A stretch of DNA of 64,000 nt, from positions 1,085,399 through 1,149,398 of the forward strand of contig JANQOQ010000008.1 in the NCBI GenBank assembly GCA_028285755.1. Direction: 5' to 3'. Under the pieces are notes generated by a model. That model made no database searches. It saw only the letters and a program-made list of their open reading frames with translations, and was not told the DNA's origin. Source of the stretch: Puniceicoccaceae bacterium. GTDB lineage: Bacteria; Verrucomicrobiota; Verrucomicrobiia; Opitutales; JAFGAQ01. Each line of letters starts with the position of its first letter. The stretch's first letter is position 1. Positions 28,085 through 36,748 of this stretch are shown in pieces. Both the position numbers and the translations under genes were made by a program.

Positions 28085-29170
28085 ATGAAAAAAGTAATCA
28101 CAGCCACAGAGGTTGAAGCATTATTGAAGCAGGGAAAGAGTGCTGAGAGTATTCGGCAAGGCTCGATATTAACACCGTCAGCGCAGGATATGCTGAAAGG
28201 AGTGAAAATTAACTCAGGACCTGTGAGAACTTCATCCAGCGTTGCAAGTGACGATCTCTTTGCGGAGCCGCAGATTCCCGATTATGAATTCAGCTGGACT
28301 CCCGCAAGCGACCCCAAGACCCGGGATGAGATCCGAGATTTTTATTACTCCAGCGAAATTACAGCTATCCGTGAGCGCATGGTGGATATTGGTGAGCGCA
28401 TGTGGGCCCGGGAATATACGGATGGTAACGGCGGTAATTTGACGGTTCGTGTTGGCGATAATTTGGTGCTTTGCACGCCCACACTGGTTTCCAAAGGATT
28501 CATGAAACCGGAGGGCATAGCTTTGATTGATTTGGAAGGCACCCAAATCGCAGGCCCTTTAAAGCGCACGAGTGAGGCAATGACCCACTTGGCAATCATG
28601 AAGCGCCAGCCCAAGGCCAAGGCGTGTTGCCACGCACACCCACCGCATGCGACTGCGTTTGCGGTTGCTAAGGTGCAACCCCCTACATGTCTCATTCCTG
28701 AGGCTGAGGTCTTTTTGGGACAGATTGGAATGGCTGAGTATCAAACTCCCGGAACACCCGCAAATGCGAGCGAAGTGGGAGCTGCAGCGATCGAGCACAT
28801 GTCCGTACTTATGCTCAACCACGGGGTAATTTGTTGGGGCAAGGATATTGAAGATGCTTACTGGAAAATGGAAAATACCGAGGCGTATTGTAAAACGGTT
28901 TGGGTGGCTTCGATGTTGGGCAAAGAGCTGACACCGATCACCGGTGGGCAGGCCAAGGAGCTCATAGAGTTACGCAAAACGCTCGGTATGGAGGACAAGC
29001 GAGAAAACTGGAAGGAGTGTGAGCTCTGCGACAATTCAGAGTTTCAACCCGGTTTCTTTGCTCAGGGCAGTGCCTGTGCCACACCCTCGAATGCGAATAA
29101 AAAGGAGGATGCGGAGTCCGCTATTCAGGCAATCACTGAAGAAATTTATAATCAACTGGCAGGAAAATAA
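28085..29170 (+). CDS. Class II aldolase (fuculose-/rhamnulose-1-phosphate aldolase-like, BMC cargo)
   Basis: This zinc aldolase of 361 residues should split L-fuculose-1-P or L-rhamnulose-1-P into DHAP and L-lactaldehyde, the first step inside the compartment. The adducin/FucA fold is clear in the middle: NGGNLTVRVGDN, the zinc-binding CCHAHPPHATAFAV, and MLNHGVICWG. It is longer than FucA (about 215 residues). An ~85-residue N-terminal part begins with an amphipathic helix (ATEVEALLKQGKSAESIRQG), and a C-terminal tail ends in SAIQAITEEIYNQLAG. Either end could be a targeting peptide. No sugar isomerase or kinase is in the window. Confidence 0.92.
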   Translation: MKKVITATEVEALLKQGKSAESIRQGSILTPSAQDMLKGVKINSGPVRTSSSVASDDLFAEPQIPDYEFSWTPASDPKTRDEIRDFYYSSEITAIRERMVDIGERMWAREYTDGNGGNLTVRVGDNLVLCTPTLVSKGFMKPEGIALIDLEGTQIAGPLKRTSEAMTHLAIMKRQPKAKACCHAHPPHATAFAVAKVQPPTCLIPEAEVFLGQIGMAEYQTPGTPANASEVGAAAIEHMSVLMLNHGVICWGKDIEDAYWKMENTEAYCKTVWVASMLGKELTPITGGQAKELIELRKTLGMEDKRENWKECELCDNSEFQPGFFAQGSACATPSNANKKEDAESAIQAITEEIYNQLAGK

Positions 29171-29173
29171 GGC

Positions 29174-30097
29174 ATGAAAGTTACCATAATAGGAGGAGGG
29201 GGCCGAGTTGGTTCCAATGCGGCATTTGCCCTGCAGTGCGCAGGTCTCGTTTCCGAGATTCAGATTCTGGATGCGAATCAGGATATGGCCGAGGGTGAGG
29301 CTCTGGATCTTTTGCATGGAGCGTCGGTGCTGGGAGATCAACGCATCTACGCCGGGGACTATGACCGCGCGAAGGATACCAACGTATTTGTCATCACAGC
29401 TGGATTACGACGTAAGCCGGATGAATCGCGCCTGGATCTGATCAACCGAAACGTCTCACTCTTTAAGACTATTTTGCAAAGCATCCAGAGTGCAGGGTAT
29501 AAAAAGTGTGCTCAGTTTTTTGTGGTTTCAAATCCGGTGGATATTCTGACGCATCTTGCTGCATCTACACTCGATGTAGATCCTTCGCAGGTTTATGGCC
29601 TGGGTACGATGCTTGATACTGCGCGCTTTCGTTCACTAATTGCGGATGAGCTTAAACTCCCTACTTCACAGGTTAAGGCGCTTATTCTCGGTGAACACGG
29701 AGATACCATGGTGCCCATCTGGAGTAGTGCGACCGCTGCAGGACTGCCTCTCAAGGGCTATCCTGGAGTCAGCCCAAATTTTGAAAACGCAACCTTTAAG
29801 CGCACTCAGGGAAGCGGTGCCGAGGTAATACGCCGTAAGGGCGGAGCCGGCTGGGCCGTAGGGGCAACGATTGCTGAAACGGTACACTCAGTGCTATTAG
29901 ATAAAAAGCAGGTATTACCGGTTTCCAGTGTGCAAAAGGGATGTTACGGCATCCGGGATATCAGTTTGAGTGTGCCTACGATCGTGGGTAAAGGCGGTAT
30001 CGAAGGGCATATTGAGATCGAGCTATGGCCGAAAGAACGTCAGGGGCTTGTGAACTCAGCCAATACGCTCAAAGAGACTTTCGCGAAGGTCATCTAG
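29174..30097 (+). CDS. NAD-dependent malate/lactate dehydrogenase family protein (malate-type specificity Arg)
   Basis: This 307-residue 2-hydroxyacid dehydrogenase starts directly with the NAD-binding strand MKVTIIGGGGRVGSN; Asp33 favours NAD over NADP. Catalytic residues are visible: R86, D148/R151 in LDTARFR, and H175 in GEHGDT. In the specificity loop TAGLRRKPDESR, R80 sits where LDHs have Gln and malate dehydrogenases have Arg, so oxaloacetate/malate is the more likely pair. It starts 3 bases after the aldolase gene. No alcohol dehydrogenase is in the operon, so this enzyme is the obvious candidate for regenerating NAD+. No terminal encapsulation peptide is evident. Confidence 0.9.
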   Translation: MKVTIIGGGGRVGSNAAFALQCAGLVSEIQILDANQDMAEGEALDLLHGASVLGDQRIYAGDYDRAKDTNVFVITAGLRRKPDESRLDLINRNVSLFKTILQSIQSAGYKKCAQFFVVSNPVDILTHLAASTLDVDPSQVYGLGTMLDTARFRSLIADELKLPTSQVKALILGEHGDTMVPIWSSATAAGLPLKGYPGVSPNFENATFKRTQGSGAEVIRRKGGAGWAVGATIAETVHSVLLDKKQVLPVSSVQKGCYGIRDISLSVPTIVGKGGIEGHIEIELWPKERQGLVNSANTLKETFAKVI

Positions 30098-30137
30098 TGC
30101 GGTCATTGGGTTTCACTTGCCCATCAGAAATTTAAAA

Positions 30138-31640
30138 ATGCAAAGTGAAAAACAGATAGAAAATCCGGATGTTATCCTGGTTGGCAGTGGAATAATGTCT
30201 GCAACGCTTGGAGCAGTCTTGAAGGGTATGGATCCTTCATTGCGTATCCAGCTTTACGAGGTTGCGGAGAGCCTTTCACCAGAAGCCTCAGACGGTTGGC
30301 ACAACGCGGGCACGGGGCACGCAGGTTTATGTGAGCTTAGCTACACGCCGGATTATGGGGAAGATGGTGAGGTCAAAGTCGACAAGGCGATCGAGATATT
30401 CAACCAGTTTGAGCAGTCCCTGCAATTCTGGGGCTATGCCGTGCGCACCGGCATGATCGATGATGCGAAGGATTTTATTAATCCGGTGCCTCACCTGAGC
30501 TTTGTTTATGGGCAGGAGCAAGTGGACTTCCTGAAATCCCGCCACCGTCAGATGACCAAACACCATTTCTATAAAGAAATGGAATACACGGAGGATCGTG
30601 AAACGATCAAACAGTGGGCACCGCTTGTGCTCGAAGGCAGAAGCGATGAGCCCATTGCAATGACTCGCATGCCCCACGGCAGTGATGTGAATTTCGGTTC
30701 GTTGGCCGGCTTACTGGTTGAGTGGCTCGGTAAGCAGGAGGGCTGTGGATATGCAACGAGTCATCGAGTAACTGACTTGACGCGTGAAAACGGACAATGG
30801 ACAGCAGAAATCAAGGATTTGCAGCAGAAGCGCACCTTTATCAATCAGGCTAAATTTGTATTCATCGGAGCCGGGGGTGGGAGTTTGCCCTTGTTGCAGA
30901 AATCCGGAATCAAAGAGGCCAAGGGTTTTGGCGGGTTTCCCATAGGGGGACAGTGGTTGATCTCTGAGAAACCCGAGTTAATAGAGCAACACAATGCCAA
31001 GGTCTACGGGATGTCTCCGGGCGCGGCGCCTACGATGGCGGTGCCCCACCTGGATACACGCATCATTGATGGGAAGAAGGCACTCCTCTTTGGGCCCTAT
31101 GCGGCCTGGACGACGAAGTTCCTGCATGAAAAAGGCAGTATGTGGGACTTGCCGGGTTCTATCAAAGTGGATAACCTGGGCTCGCTCATCAAGGTTGGGC
31201 TACACAATATACCGCTGGTCCGATATCTGGTTCAGCAGGGCACACAGAGTATGGAAACCCGAATGAAGGAGCTGCGCAACTTTTATCCGGATGCCAAAAC
31301 GGAGGACTGGGATCTGATCGATGCAGGTATTCGCGTACAGGCGATCAAGAAAGAGGATGGAGATGCAGGTATTGTGCACTTCGGCACCGAGGTAGTTACT
31401 GATTCCGAGCGTACGATTTCCGCCTTATTGGGGGCTTCACCGGGAGCTTCGGTATCCACGAATATCATAGTTGAGATCGTCGAAAAGTGTTTTGCTGATA
31501 ACCTCAAGAACGAGGAAAATTATCAGCGTATGAAGGCGATGATTCCATCATTCGATGAAAACTTGGCCGATGCCAGCCTGGCTGATCGTCAGGCAACATT
31601 GAGTCAGGAGGCGATGCGTTCGCTGGGTTTGATCACTTAA
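30138..31640 (+). CDS. mqo: Malate:quinone oxidoreductase
   Basis: This membrane-associated FAD enzyme oxidises malate to oxaloacetate and reduces quinone. It has about 500 residues from the ATG at 30138; a TTG 21 bases upstream is possible but lacks a ribosome site. The FAD-binding GSGIMSATLGAVLKGMDP is at the start. Further family blocks are HNAGTGHAGLCELSYTP, GSDVNFGSLAG and FIGAGGGSLPLLQKSGI, and the length is normal. It follows the malate-type dehydrogenase by 40 bases on the same strand and is probably in the same transcript as the BMC genes. Its 3' end overlaps the convergent maturase gene by 8 bases. Confidence 0.95.
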   Translation: MQSEKQIENPDVILVGSGIMSATLGAVLKGMDPSLRIQLYEVAESLSPEASDGWHNAGTGHAGLCELSYTPDYGEDGEVKVDKAIEIFNQFEQSLQFWGYAVRTGMIDDAKDFINPVPHLSFVYGQEQVDFLKSRHRQMTKHHFYKEMEYTEDRETIKQWAPLVLEGRSDEPIAMTRMPHGSDVNFGSLAGLLVEWLGKQEGCGYATSHRVTDLTRENGQWTAEIKDLQQKRTFINQAKFVFIGAGGGSLPLLQKSGIKEAKGFGGFPIGGQWLISEKPELIEQHNAKVYGMSPGAAPTMAVPHLDTRIIDGKKALLFGPYAAWTTKFLHEKGSMWDLPGSIKVDNLGSLIKVGLHNIPLVRYLVQQGTQSMETRMKELRNFYPDAKTEDWDLIDAGIRVQAIKKEDGDAGIVHFGTEVVTDSERTISALLGASPGASVSTNIIVEIVEKCFADNLKNEENYQRMKAMIPSFDENLADASLADRQATLSQEAMRSLGLIT

Positions 31641-32865
31641 CGAGCTGCATTATGGCTGCGGGTGGCTGACCGCTTTTATAAAGTTCGGCCATTTTCTGCA
31701 TGTAGGGTGCGGTATGGGTGAAATAGTGGTAATAGCCTTCGCACAAATAATGGAGACCGGGATTGCCGTATTTATCCTTAATGAAGCGCTGTTTGGGGCA
31801 TCCTCCATTGCAAAGGGGTTTTACGGGGCATTCGATACACTGCTGGGGGAGCTTGGATTTCTTGTTTTCACCAAACTTCTTTTGGGCTGCGGATTCTACC
31901 AATTCAGTGAGATTGTCTTCGAGTATATTGCCAAGCTGATGGGTCGGGTATACGAAGTGATCGCAGGAGTAGAGTTTGCCATCGTGCTCAAGGGCGAGCG
32001 CGCGCCCACAGGTTTCTTCGAAGATGCAGAGCCCTCCGGGTTGGCCGATCCATTTTGCAAAGGTGACATCATTGATCTGGATGTAGATACGCCCGACATC
32101 CTTGCGCACCCAGCGATCAAATATCGATGTAAGAAAAGTGCCGTAGTCCCTGGGTTTCACCGACCACGGATAAACAGGGCTATCCGGATCATCGTCTTTC
32201 ATCATCTCGGGATCAACGGGCGATGCCAGATCAAGACCCAGATCCCGCGATGCCTGATTGGGTTTTCGCTCAACAATGGGTATGAACTGCATATGTTTCG
32301 AGCCGATGCCCTTGAGGAAGCGGTAAACCTCCTCACCCCGTGTGGAATTGGCCCTGTGGACACAGGTCAGGCTGTTCCACTCAACCTGATGCTTTTTAAG
32401 ATATTCGAGGCCGCGCATCACCTGGTCGTAGGAGCCCTTTTGGGTTTTGCCTACCCGATAGGCATCATGAAGTTTTTGGGGGCCATCTATACTCAGGCCG
32501 ATTAGAAAGTTATGTTCATGCAGGAGCTGGCCCCATTCATCATTCAGGAGGGTTCCATTGGTCTGAAATGCGTTATCAATGGTTTTGCCGTTTGCATACT
32601 GCTTTTGGAGGCTTACGACTTTGCGGAAAAAATCAACCCCCATCAGTGTAGGTTCTCCTCCCTGCCAAGCGAACGTGATCTGGTCAGTCGGTTGCGCTTC
32701 GATGTAGCCGCGAATGTAAGTCTCAAGTGTCTCCTCACTCATCTTGAAGCGCTCGCCTTTATCCCAAAGTTTTTCTTTCTCGAGATAGAAGCAATATTTG
32801 CAGTCCAAGTTGCAAATCGGACCAATAGGTTTGGTCATGATATGAAAGGGAGACGCTGCCTGCAT
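31633..32865 (-). CDS. Anaerobic sulfatase-maturating enzyme (radical SAM/SPASM)
   Basis: This enzyme converts the active-site Cys or Ser of sulfatases into formylglycine without oxygen. It has 410 residues, normal for anSME. The radical-SAM cluster motif is C18-NLD-C22-KY-C25. The SPASM cysteines follow in the C-terminal third (CGRALALEHDGKLYSCDHFVYP, then CIECPVKPLCNGGCPKQRF). AWQGGEPTLMG is the family SAM-binding block. It has its own promoter region and should serve the three sulfatases in this window and others. Its presence fits an organism that lives, at least at times, without oxygen. Confidence 0.95.
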   Translation of the reverse strand: MQAASPFHIMTKPIGPICNLDCKYCFYLEKEKLWDKGERFKMSEETLETYIRGYIEAQPTDQITFAWQGGEPTLMGVDFFRKVVSLQKQYANGKTIDNAFQTNGTLLNDEWGQLLHEHNFLIGLSIDGPQKLHDAYRVGKTQKGSYDQVMRGLEYLKKHQVEWNSLTCVHRANSTRGEEVYRFLKGIGSKHMQFIPIVERKPNQASRDLGLDLASPVDPEMMKDDDPDSPVYPWSVKPRDYGTFLTSIFDRWVRKDVGRIYIQINDVTFAKWIGQPGGLCIFEETCGRALALEHDGKLYSCDHFVYPTHQLGNILEDNLTELVESAAQKKFGENKKSKLPQQCIECPVKPLCNGGCPKQRFIKDKYGNPGLHYLCEGYYHYFTHTAPYMQKMAELYKSGQPPAAIMQLVK

Positions 32866-33002
32866 ATTTTAAAGCTGTAGTATTAAGGAAGTTTTGAAAA
32901 TGATATTCGAATGAATCTGACTTCCCTGTTTTGGATAACTAATCGATAGGATAAGAAATAGTAATTCATTGAAAATATATCATAAATTATGCTAATTTTT
33001 AG

Positions 33003-33312
33003 TTGATTTTAATAAGTTTACATTATAGCAATGGATTTATGATAAAAACTGCCCCTCAGTTCTGTGTAACAATATTTTCCTTTGGGGCACGATGTGAATT
33101 TGTTTGGCAATCAGCCAAAAGAGTTAGTTTGGGAGCGATGTTTGCTGACCTCCCTTTTGTAAGTAGGTAGTAATAAGTATAGTCGTATGAAACAGATGCA
33201 GACATATTCGAAGTTAATTTGGATTCGAACATGATCCGCTAATCCGTTTCAGCGACAATGTGTGGTATGGACATAAGTTCGGCAGGATTAAAACCCTGCC
33301 GAACTTTTTTTT
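33003..33312 (+). ncRNA. Candidate structured RNA (sRNA or leader) ending in a strong terminator
   Basis: The 482-base gap between the divergent maturase and ThuA genes holds no convincing protein gene. A promoter-like TTGATT (33003) and TATAGC (33024) with a short 15-base spacer come first. Hairpins follow: GCCCC/GGGGC (33051/33084), TTTGGC/GCCAAA (33103-33119), and TGAAAC (33188) with GTTTCA (33246). A 12-bp perfect stem plus T-run ends the series on the plus strand. It could be a free small RNA or a transcription-attenuating leader of the ThuA gene 36 bases further on. I recognise no known RNA family. Confidence 0.35.
33275..33312 (+). terminator. Strong rho-independent terminator without an annotated upstream gene
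   Basis: A perfect 12-bp stem (33275-33286 with 33295-33306) has an 8-base loop and ends in eight T residues on the plus strand. The minus strand lacks a T-run, so it works for plus-strand transcripts. The only upstream plus-strand DNA before the divergent maturase is intergenic. Confidence 0.9.
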
Positions 33313-33347
33313 ATTGGTTTTTGTGTGTTACTTCCTAGCATTTAGGC

Positions 33348-34328
33348 ATGAAGAGCTATTTATTCCTGTTACCCTTATTATCGTTATTCTTAATTAGTTG
33401 CCAGTCCGGTTCTGAGACGGCGCAAGTGGATGCTCCCTATAAGGCACTGATTATCGACGGGCAAAATAATCATACGGTCTGGCCGAAATCGACGTTCATG
33501 ATGAAAGCCTACTTAGAGGAGACCGGCCTCTTCTCAGTAGACATTGCGCGCACAGTATTTACCTGGCGGGGCGCCAAGTGGTTACCCCATTATCCTCTGG
33601 AAGACGGTATTGAAAGACAGGACTTAGAGGAACCTATACCAGATCCCGGGTTTACCCCCAATTTCAGTGATTATGACGTGGTGATTTCCAATTTTGGCTG
33701 GAAGGCAGCCGATTGGCCGGAAGATACCCAACGCGCGCTTGAGGATTATATGAGTGCTGGGGGTGGGTTTATCACAGTGCATGCCGCGAATAATTCATTT
33801 CCGGAATGGCTTGAGTATAATAAGATGATTGGCCTCGGTGGCTGGGGGGGGCGCAATGAAAAAGATGGGCCTTATGTTTATTTTAATGATGAAGGTGAGG
33901 AAATCCGTGATATGACTCCGGGTCCAGGTGGCGGTCACGGCCCTCAGCATGAATTTCAAATCCAGATCCGCGACAAAGATCACCCGATCACACGCGGTAT
34001 GCCTGAGTTCTGGATGCATACCCAGGACGAGTGCTATGACAAACTACGGGGACCTGCTGAGAATATGACCATTATCGCGACTGCCTATTCATCTCCTGAA
34101 TTTAAAGGAACTGATCGACATGAGCCTGCACTCATGGTTTTAAACTACGGGGAGGGTCGTATCTTTCATACGATACTCGGGCATGAGGATTACTCATTTG
34201 AGGGAGTGGGCTTTATCGTTACTTTGCAGCGCGGAGCCGAATGGGCAGCAACAGGGGAGGTCACTCAGGAATTACCCGATGATTTCCCAACGGCAGACAA
34301 TCCGACCCATCGACCCTTTGATGGCTAA
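33348..34328 (+). CDS. ThuA-domain lipoprotein
   Basis: This 326-residue protein has a lipoprotein signal peptide with lipobox LISC, Cys18 being the lipidated residue. The body is the ThuA (trehalose-utilisation) fold, a glutamine-amidotransferase-like flavodoxin-type domain: IIDGQNNHTVWPKS at the start, VVISNFGWKAADWPE, GGGFITVHAANNSFPEW and GRIFHTILGHEDYS. ThuA-like proteins in these phyla are abundant and linked to sugar metabolism, but the reaction is not settled. It follows the strong terminator by 36 bases, so it could be controlled by that element. It converges with the lactonase gene with a 1-base gap. Confidence 0.88.
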   Translation: MKSYLFLLPLLSLFLISCQSGSETAQVDAPYKALIIDGQNNHTVWPKSTFMMKAYLEETGLFSVDIARTVFTWRGAKWLPHYPLEDGIERQDLEEPIPDPGFTPNFSDYDVVISNFGWKAADWPEDTQRALEDYMSAGGGFITVHAANNSFPEWLEYNKMIGLGGWGGRNEKDGPYVYFNDEGEEIRDMTPGPGGGHGPQHEFQIQIRDKDHPITRGMPEFWMHTQDECYDKLRGPAENMTIIATAYSSPEFKGTDRHEPALMVLNYGEGRIFHTILGHEDYSFEGVGFIVTLQRGAEWAATGEVTQELPDDFPTADNPTHRPFDG

Positions 34329-34329
34329 T

Positions 34330-35439
34330 TTAGCGAAATAGAATACAGAGTGGACTTGGCACATTGGCGATGTTGCCGCGCATGTGTGTTAAATTCCCAC
34401 TCTCGTCATCGACCGCAAGGGAAGCGAGTGTATTGGAAGATTGCCCTCCTACGATCAGCCACTTTCCATTGGGTGCGTAGTTGAAGTTACGAGGCCAGTG
34501 TCCACGTGCATGTTCTCGTTCGACTGGAGTCAGTAACCCTGATTTTTGATCGCGAGCGAATACCGCTACGGAATCATGTCCGCGATTGCCTACGAACAGG
34601 AATCGGTTGTTTGGGTGTACGAGGATTTGTGAAGTGGTATTAAAATCCGGCTGATCCAGGGCACCTAAAGTACTAATCTCCTGAATGGGTGTTAGTGTGC
34701 CCCCGGGGGCATCATATTTAAACACGGTAACCGCATTGGTAAGCTCCAGATTGACATATGCAAATTCGTAATCAGTGGAAAATGTCATATGGCGGGGTCC
34801 TCCTCCCGGGGTTACTGCCGACAGGTCGCGAAACTCTACCGTCATGGACTCCCGATCGATTGCGTAATTCCAGACATGATCAGTTCCGAGATCCGGCACG
34901 TGCAACACAGTGCCATCCGGGTTAAACCCGGCCCAGTGCGGGTGGGATTTTTGCTGACGATTCGCATTTACGGAGCTGCCGGATTGTTGATTTTCGTAAA
35001 TCAGTTTATCGAGTGAACCGTCTTCGGCGATACTGACAACATGCACCCACGCGGAGCCGTAATGAGCAAATGCGAGCAGGGTTCCCTTTGAATCAATCCC
35101 TATGTGGGCAGCGCCGCCCTTACCGCTACCCATGTCGACTTTATTGAGTAGCGCTATGTCGCCTGTTTCGTTATCTACGGTATAGGCTAAGGCGAGTGCA
35201 TTCCCCTCCTCCACATGATAGCTGTAGAGAATATCTTTAGTAGGGTGAAAGCACATGAACCCACCCGTCGCTTGCTCCAATTTGAGCTCCGGTGCCGAAA
35301 GACGCCCTGAATCCAAGTCAAGGTTTGCAAAGTATATACCGCGATCACCGCTTGCGATCCAGTAATTAAGCTTTTCGGCATGCAGGATAGAGAAAGAAAA
35401 TAAGATGAGTAAAGATAAGTGGGCTTTTAAGGTGTTCAT
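34330..35439 (-). CDS. Exported seven-bladed beta-propeller lactonase-like protein
   Basis: This protein of about 370 residues is in the 3-carboxymuconate cyclase/6-phosphogluconolactonase (YbhE/Pgl) propeller family. The start at 35439 places a signal peptide (MNTLKAHLSLLILFSFSILHA) at the front; an in-frame start 57 bases upstream would bury it. Family blocks are YWIASGDRGIYFANLD, SHPHWAGFNPDGTVLHVPDLGTD, GGGPRHMTFSTDYEFAYV and ILVHPNNRFLFVGNRGHDSVAVF. Export suggests it acts on an extracellular or periplasmic sugar lactone, not as the cytoplasmic pentose-phosphate enzyme. It lies 86 bases downstream of the kamA gene on the same strand. Confidence 0.88.
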   Translation of the reverse strand: MNTLKAHLSLLILFSFSILHAEKLNYWIASGDRGIYFANLDLDSGRLSAPELKLEQATGGFMCFHPTKDILYSYHVEEGNALALAYTVDNETGDIALLNKVDMGSGKGGAAHIGIDSKGTLLAFAHYGSAWVHVVSIAEDGSLDKLIYENQQSGSSVNANRQQKSHPHWAGFNPDGTVLHVPDLGTDHVWNYAIDRESMTVEFRDLSAVTPGGGPRHMTFSTDYEFAYVNLELTNAVTVFKYDAPGGTLTPIQEISTLGALDQPDFNTTSQILVHPNNRFLFVGNRGHDSVAVFARDQKSGLLTPVEREHARGHWPRNFNYAPNGKWLIVGGQSSNTLASLAVDDESGNLTHMRGNIANVPSPLCILFR

Positions 35440-35525
35440 AGGATTAATAGATATAAAACCTATGCTGACCTGCAACCCCACTTGGCGCAATTTCAATTTC
35501 CTTGCCTGTTAACAGACTGGAAAAG

Positions 35526-36713
35526 CTACACGAGTACAGCTTCGGGCTCAAATTCGCGTGCCGGCTCTAATCCCTGTTGATTGGGCTTTAACGGATATCG
35601 ATACTCTTTACCCTCGAAGTTGCGCAATACAATCTCATCCTCAGTGATTTTCTGGATGTATTCGGGATTGATCGGTATCTTACCGCCCCCACCCGGTGCA
35701 TCGATTACGTATTGGGGGAGAGAATATCCCGTGGTGTGCCCCCGGAGAGCCTTGATTAGCTCAATGCCTTTTTCGACGGGAGTTCGCAAATGTGCAGAAC
35801 CGGTAATCAGGTCACACTGATAGAGGTAGTAAGGGCGCACGCGCATCATTAGCAGGCGGTGTAGGAGTGACTTCATCGTGTCCACATCGTCGTTGATGCC
35901 ATTGAGCAATACCGATTGGTTCCCTAAAGGGACTCCGGCGAATGAGAGCCTTTCAGTGGCTTCATAGAGCTCCTCAGTTATCTCATTGGGGTGATTCACA
36001 TGGATGCTCATCCATATGGGCCCATGTTTCTTAAAAATTTCGCAGAGCTGGGGAGTGATTCGCTGCGGCAGGAATACAGGAATGCGTGAGCCGATACGGA
36101 TAAACTCGACATGCGGGATTTTGCGTAATTCCCCCAGGAGATGATCCAGCTTGCGGTCGCTCAGGAGCAAGGGATCTCCACCACTCAACAACACATCGCG
36201 GATTTCCGGATGATTGCGAATATACTCCAGGCCTTCTTCATAGCTTGGATGAAAGTTGTAATCCTGCGCATTCGATACCAACCGGCTGCGGGTGCAATAC
36301 CTGCAGTAAGCCGCACATCGATCCGTAACCAGAAAGAGCACACGGTCCGGGTAACGGTGAACGAGCCCTTTAACCGGCATGGTATTTTCCTCACCTACGG
36401 GATCGAGCAGCTCATCCGGAGAGATTGTGGTTTCCCCCTTGCGCGGGATGACCTGTTTGCGGATTGGACAGTCCGGATTCTCAGTGTCTATTAAGTTAAA
36501 AAAGTAGGGAGTGATGGCGAGGGCCAGCTTGTTGTTTGCAAAGAGGCATCCTGCCTTTTCATCGGGAGTGAGCTCAATAAATTCTTCCAGTTGCTCAGTC
36601 GTGGTGATGCGGTTTTTGAGCTGCCATACCCAGCTCTTCCAATCACTTTCAGCAACTCCTTCCCAATGGCCTTGGCCCTTAAACCAGTTTTCTCGATTAT
36701 CTTGAGGATACAT
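35526..36713 (-). CDS. kamA: L-lysine 2,3-aminomutase
   Basis: This radical-SAM, PLP-dependent enzyme interconverts L-lysine and beta-lysine. It has 395 residues. The cluster motif CAAYCRYCTRSR is near residue 134. The PLP lysine lies in DAPGGGGKIP near residue 334. The two Asp residues that bind the lysine side chain in the Clostridium enzyme appear kept, in YQCD and VIDAPGG. These are replaced in glutamate 2,3-aminomutase, so lysine is the better call. Products could serve lysine fermentation or the osmolyte N-acetyl-beta-lysine, but no partner genes are adjacent. An ArsR-type regulator gene is divergent from it across 73 bases. Confidence 0.92.
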   Translation of the reverse strand: MYPQDNRENWFKGQGHWEGVAESDWKSWVWQLKNRITTTEQLEEFIELTPDEKAGCLFANNKLALAITPYFFNLIDTENPDCPIRKQVIPRKGETTISPDELLDPVGEENTMPVKGLVHRYPDRVLFLVTDRCAAYCRYCTRSRLVSNAQDYNFHPSYEEGLEYIRNHPEIRDVLLSGGDPLLLSDRKLDHLLGELRKIPHVEFIRIGSRIPVFLPQRITPQLCEIFKKHGPIWMSIHVNHPNEITEELYEATERLSFAGVPLGNQSVLLNGINDDVDTMKSLLHRLLMMRVRPYYLYQCDLITGSAHLRTPVEKGIELIKALRGHTTGYSLPQYVIDAPGGGGKIPINPEYIQKITEDEIVLRNFEGKEYRYPLKPNQQGLEPAREFEPEAVLV

Positions 36714-36748
36714 AAAAAATTATTTAGATTATAAAAGGTTGATTAAAA

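Noticed and set aside
31714-32505. Open frame of 263 codons on the plus strand
   Set aside because: It lies fully antisense to the well-supported sulfatase maturase and its translation shows no domain or signal.
33187-33234. A 15-codon open frame starting ATG in the maturase-ThuA gap
   Set aside because: Too short, no ribosome site and no similarity I can see; the region is better explained as structured RNA.
33205-33240. TTCGAATCC-like T-loop suggesting a tRNA on the minus strand
   Set aside because: The flanking bases do not form a 5-bp T-stem and no acceptor or anticodon arm can be built around it.
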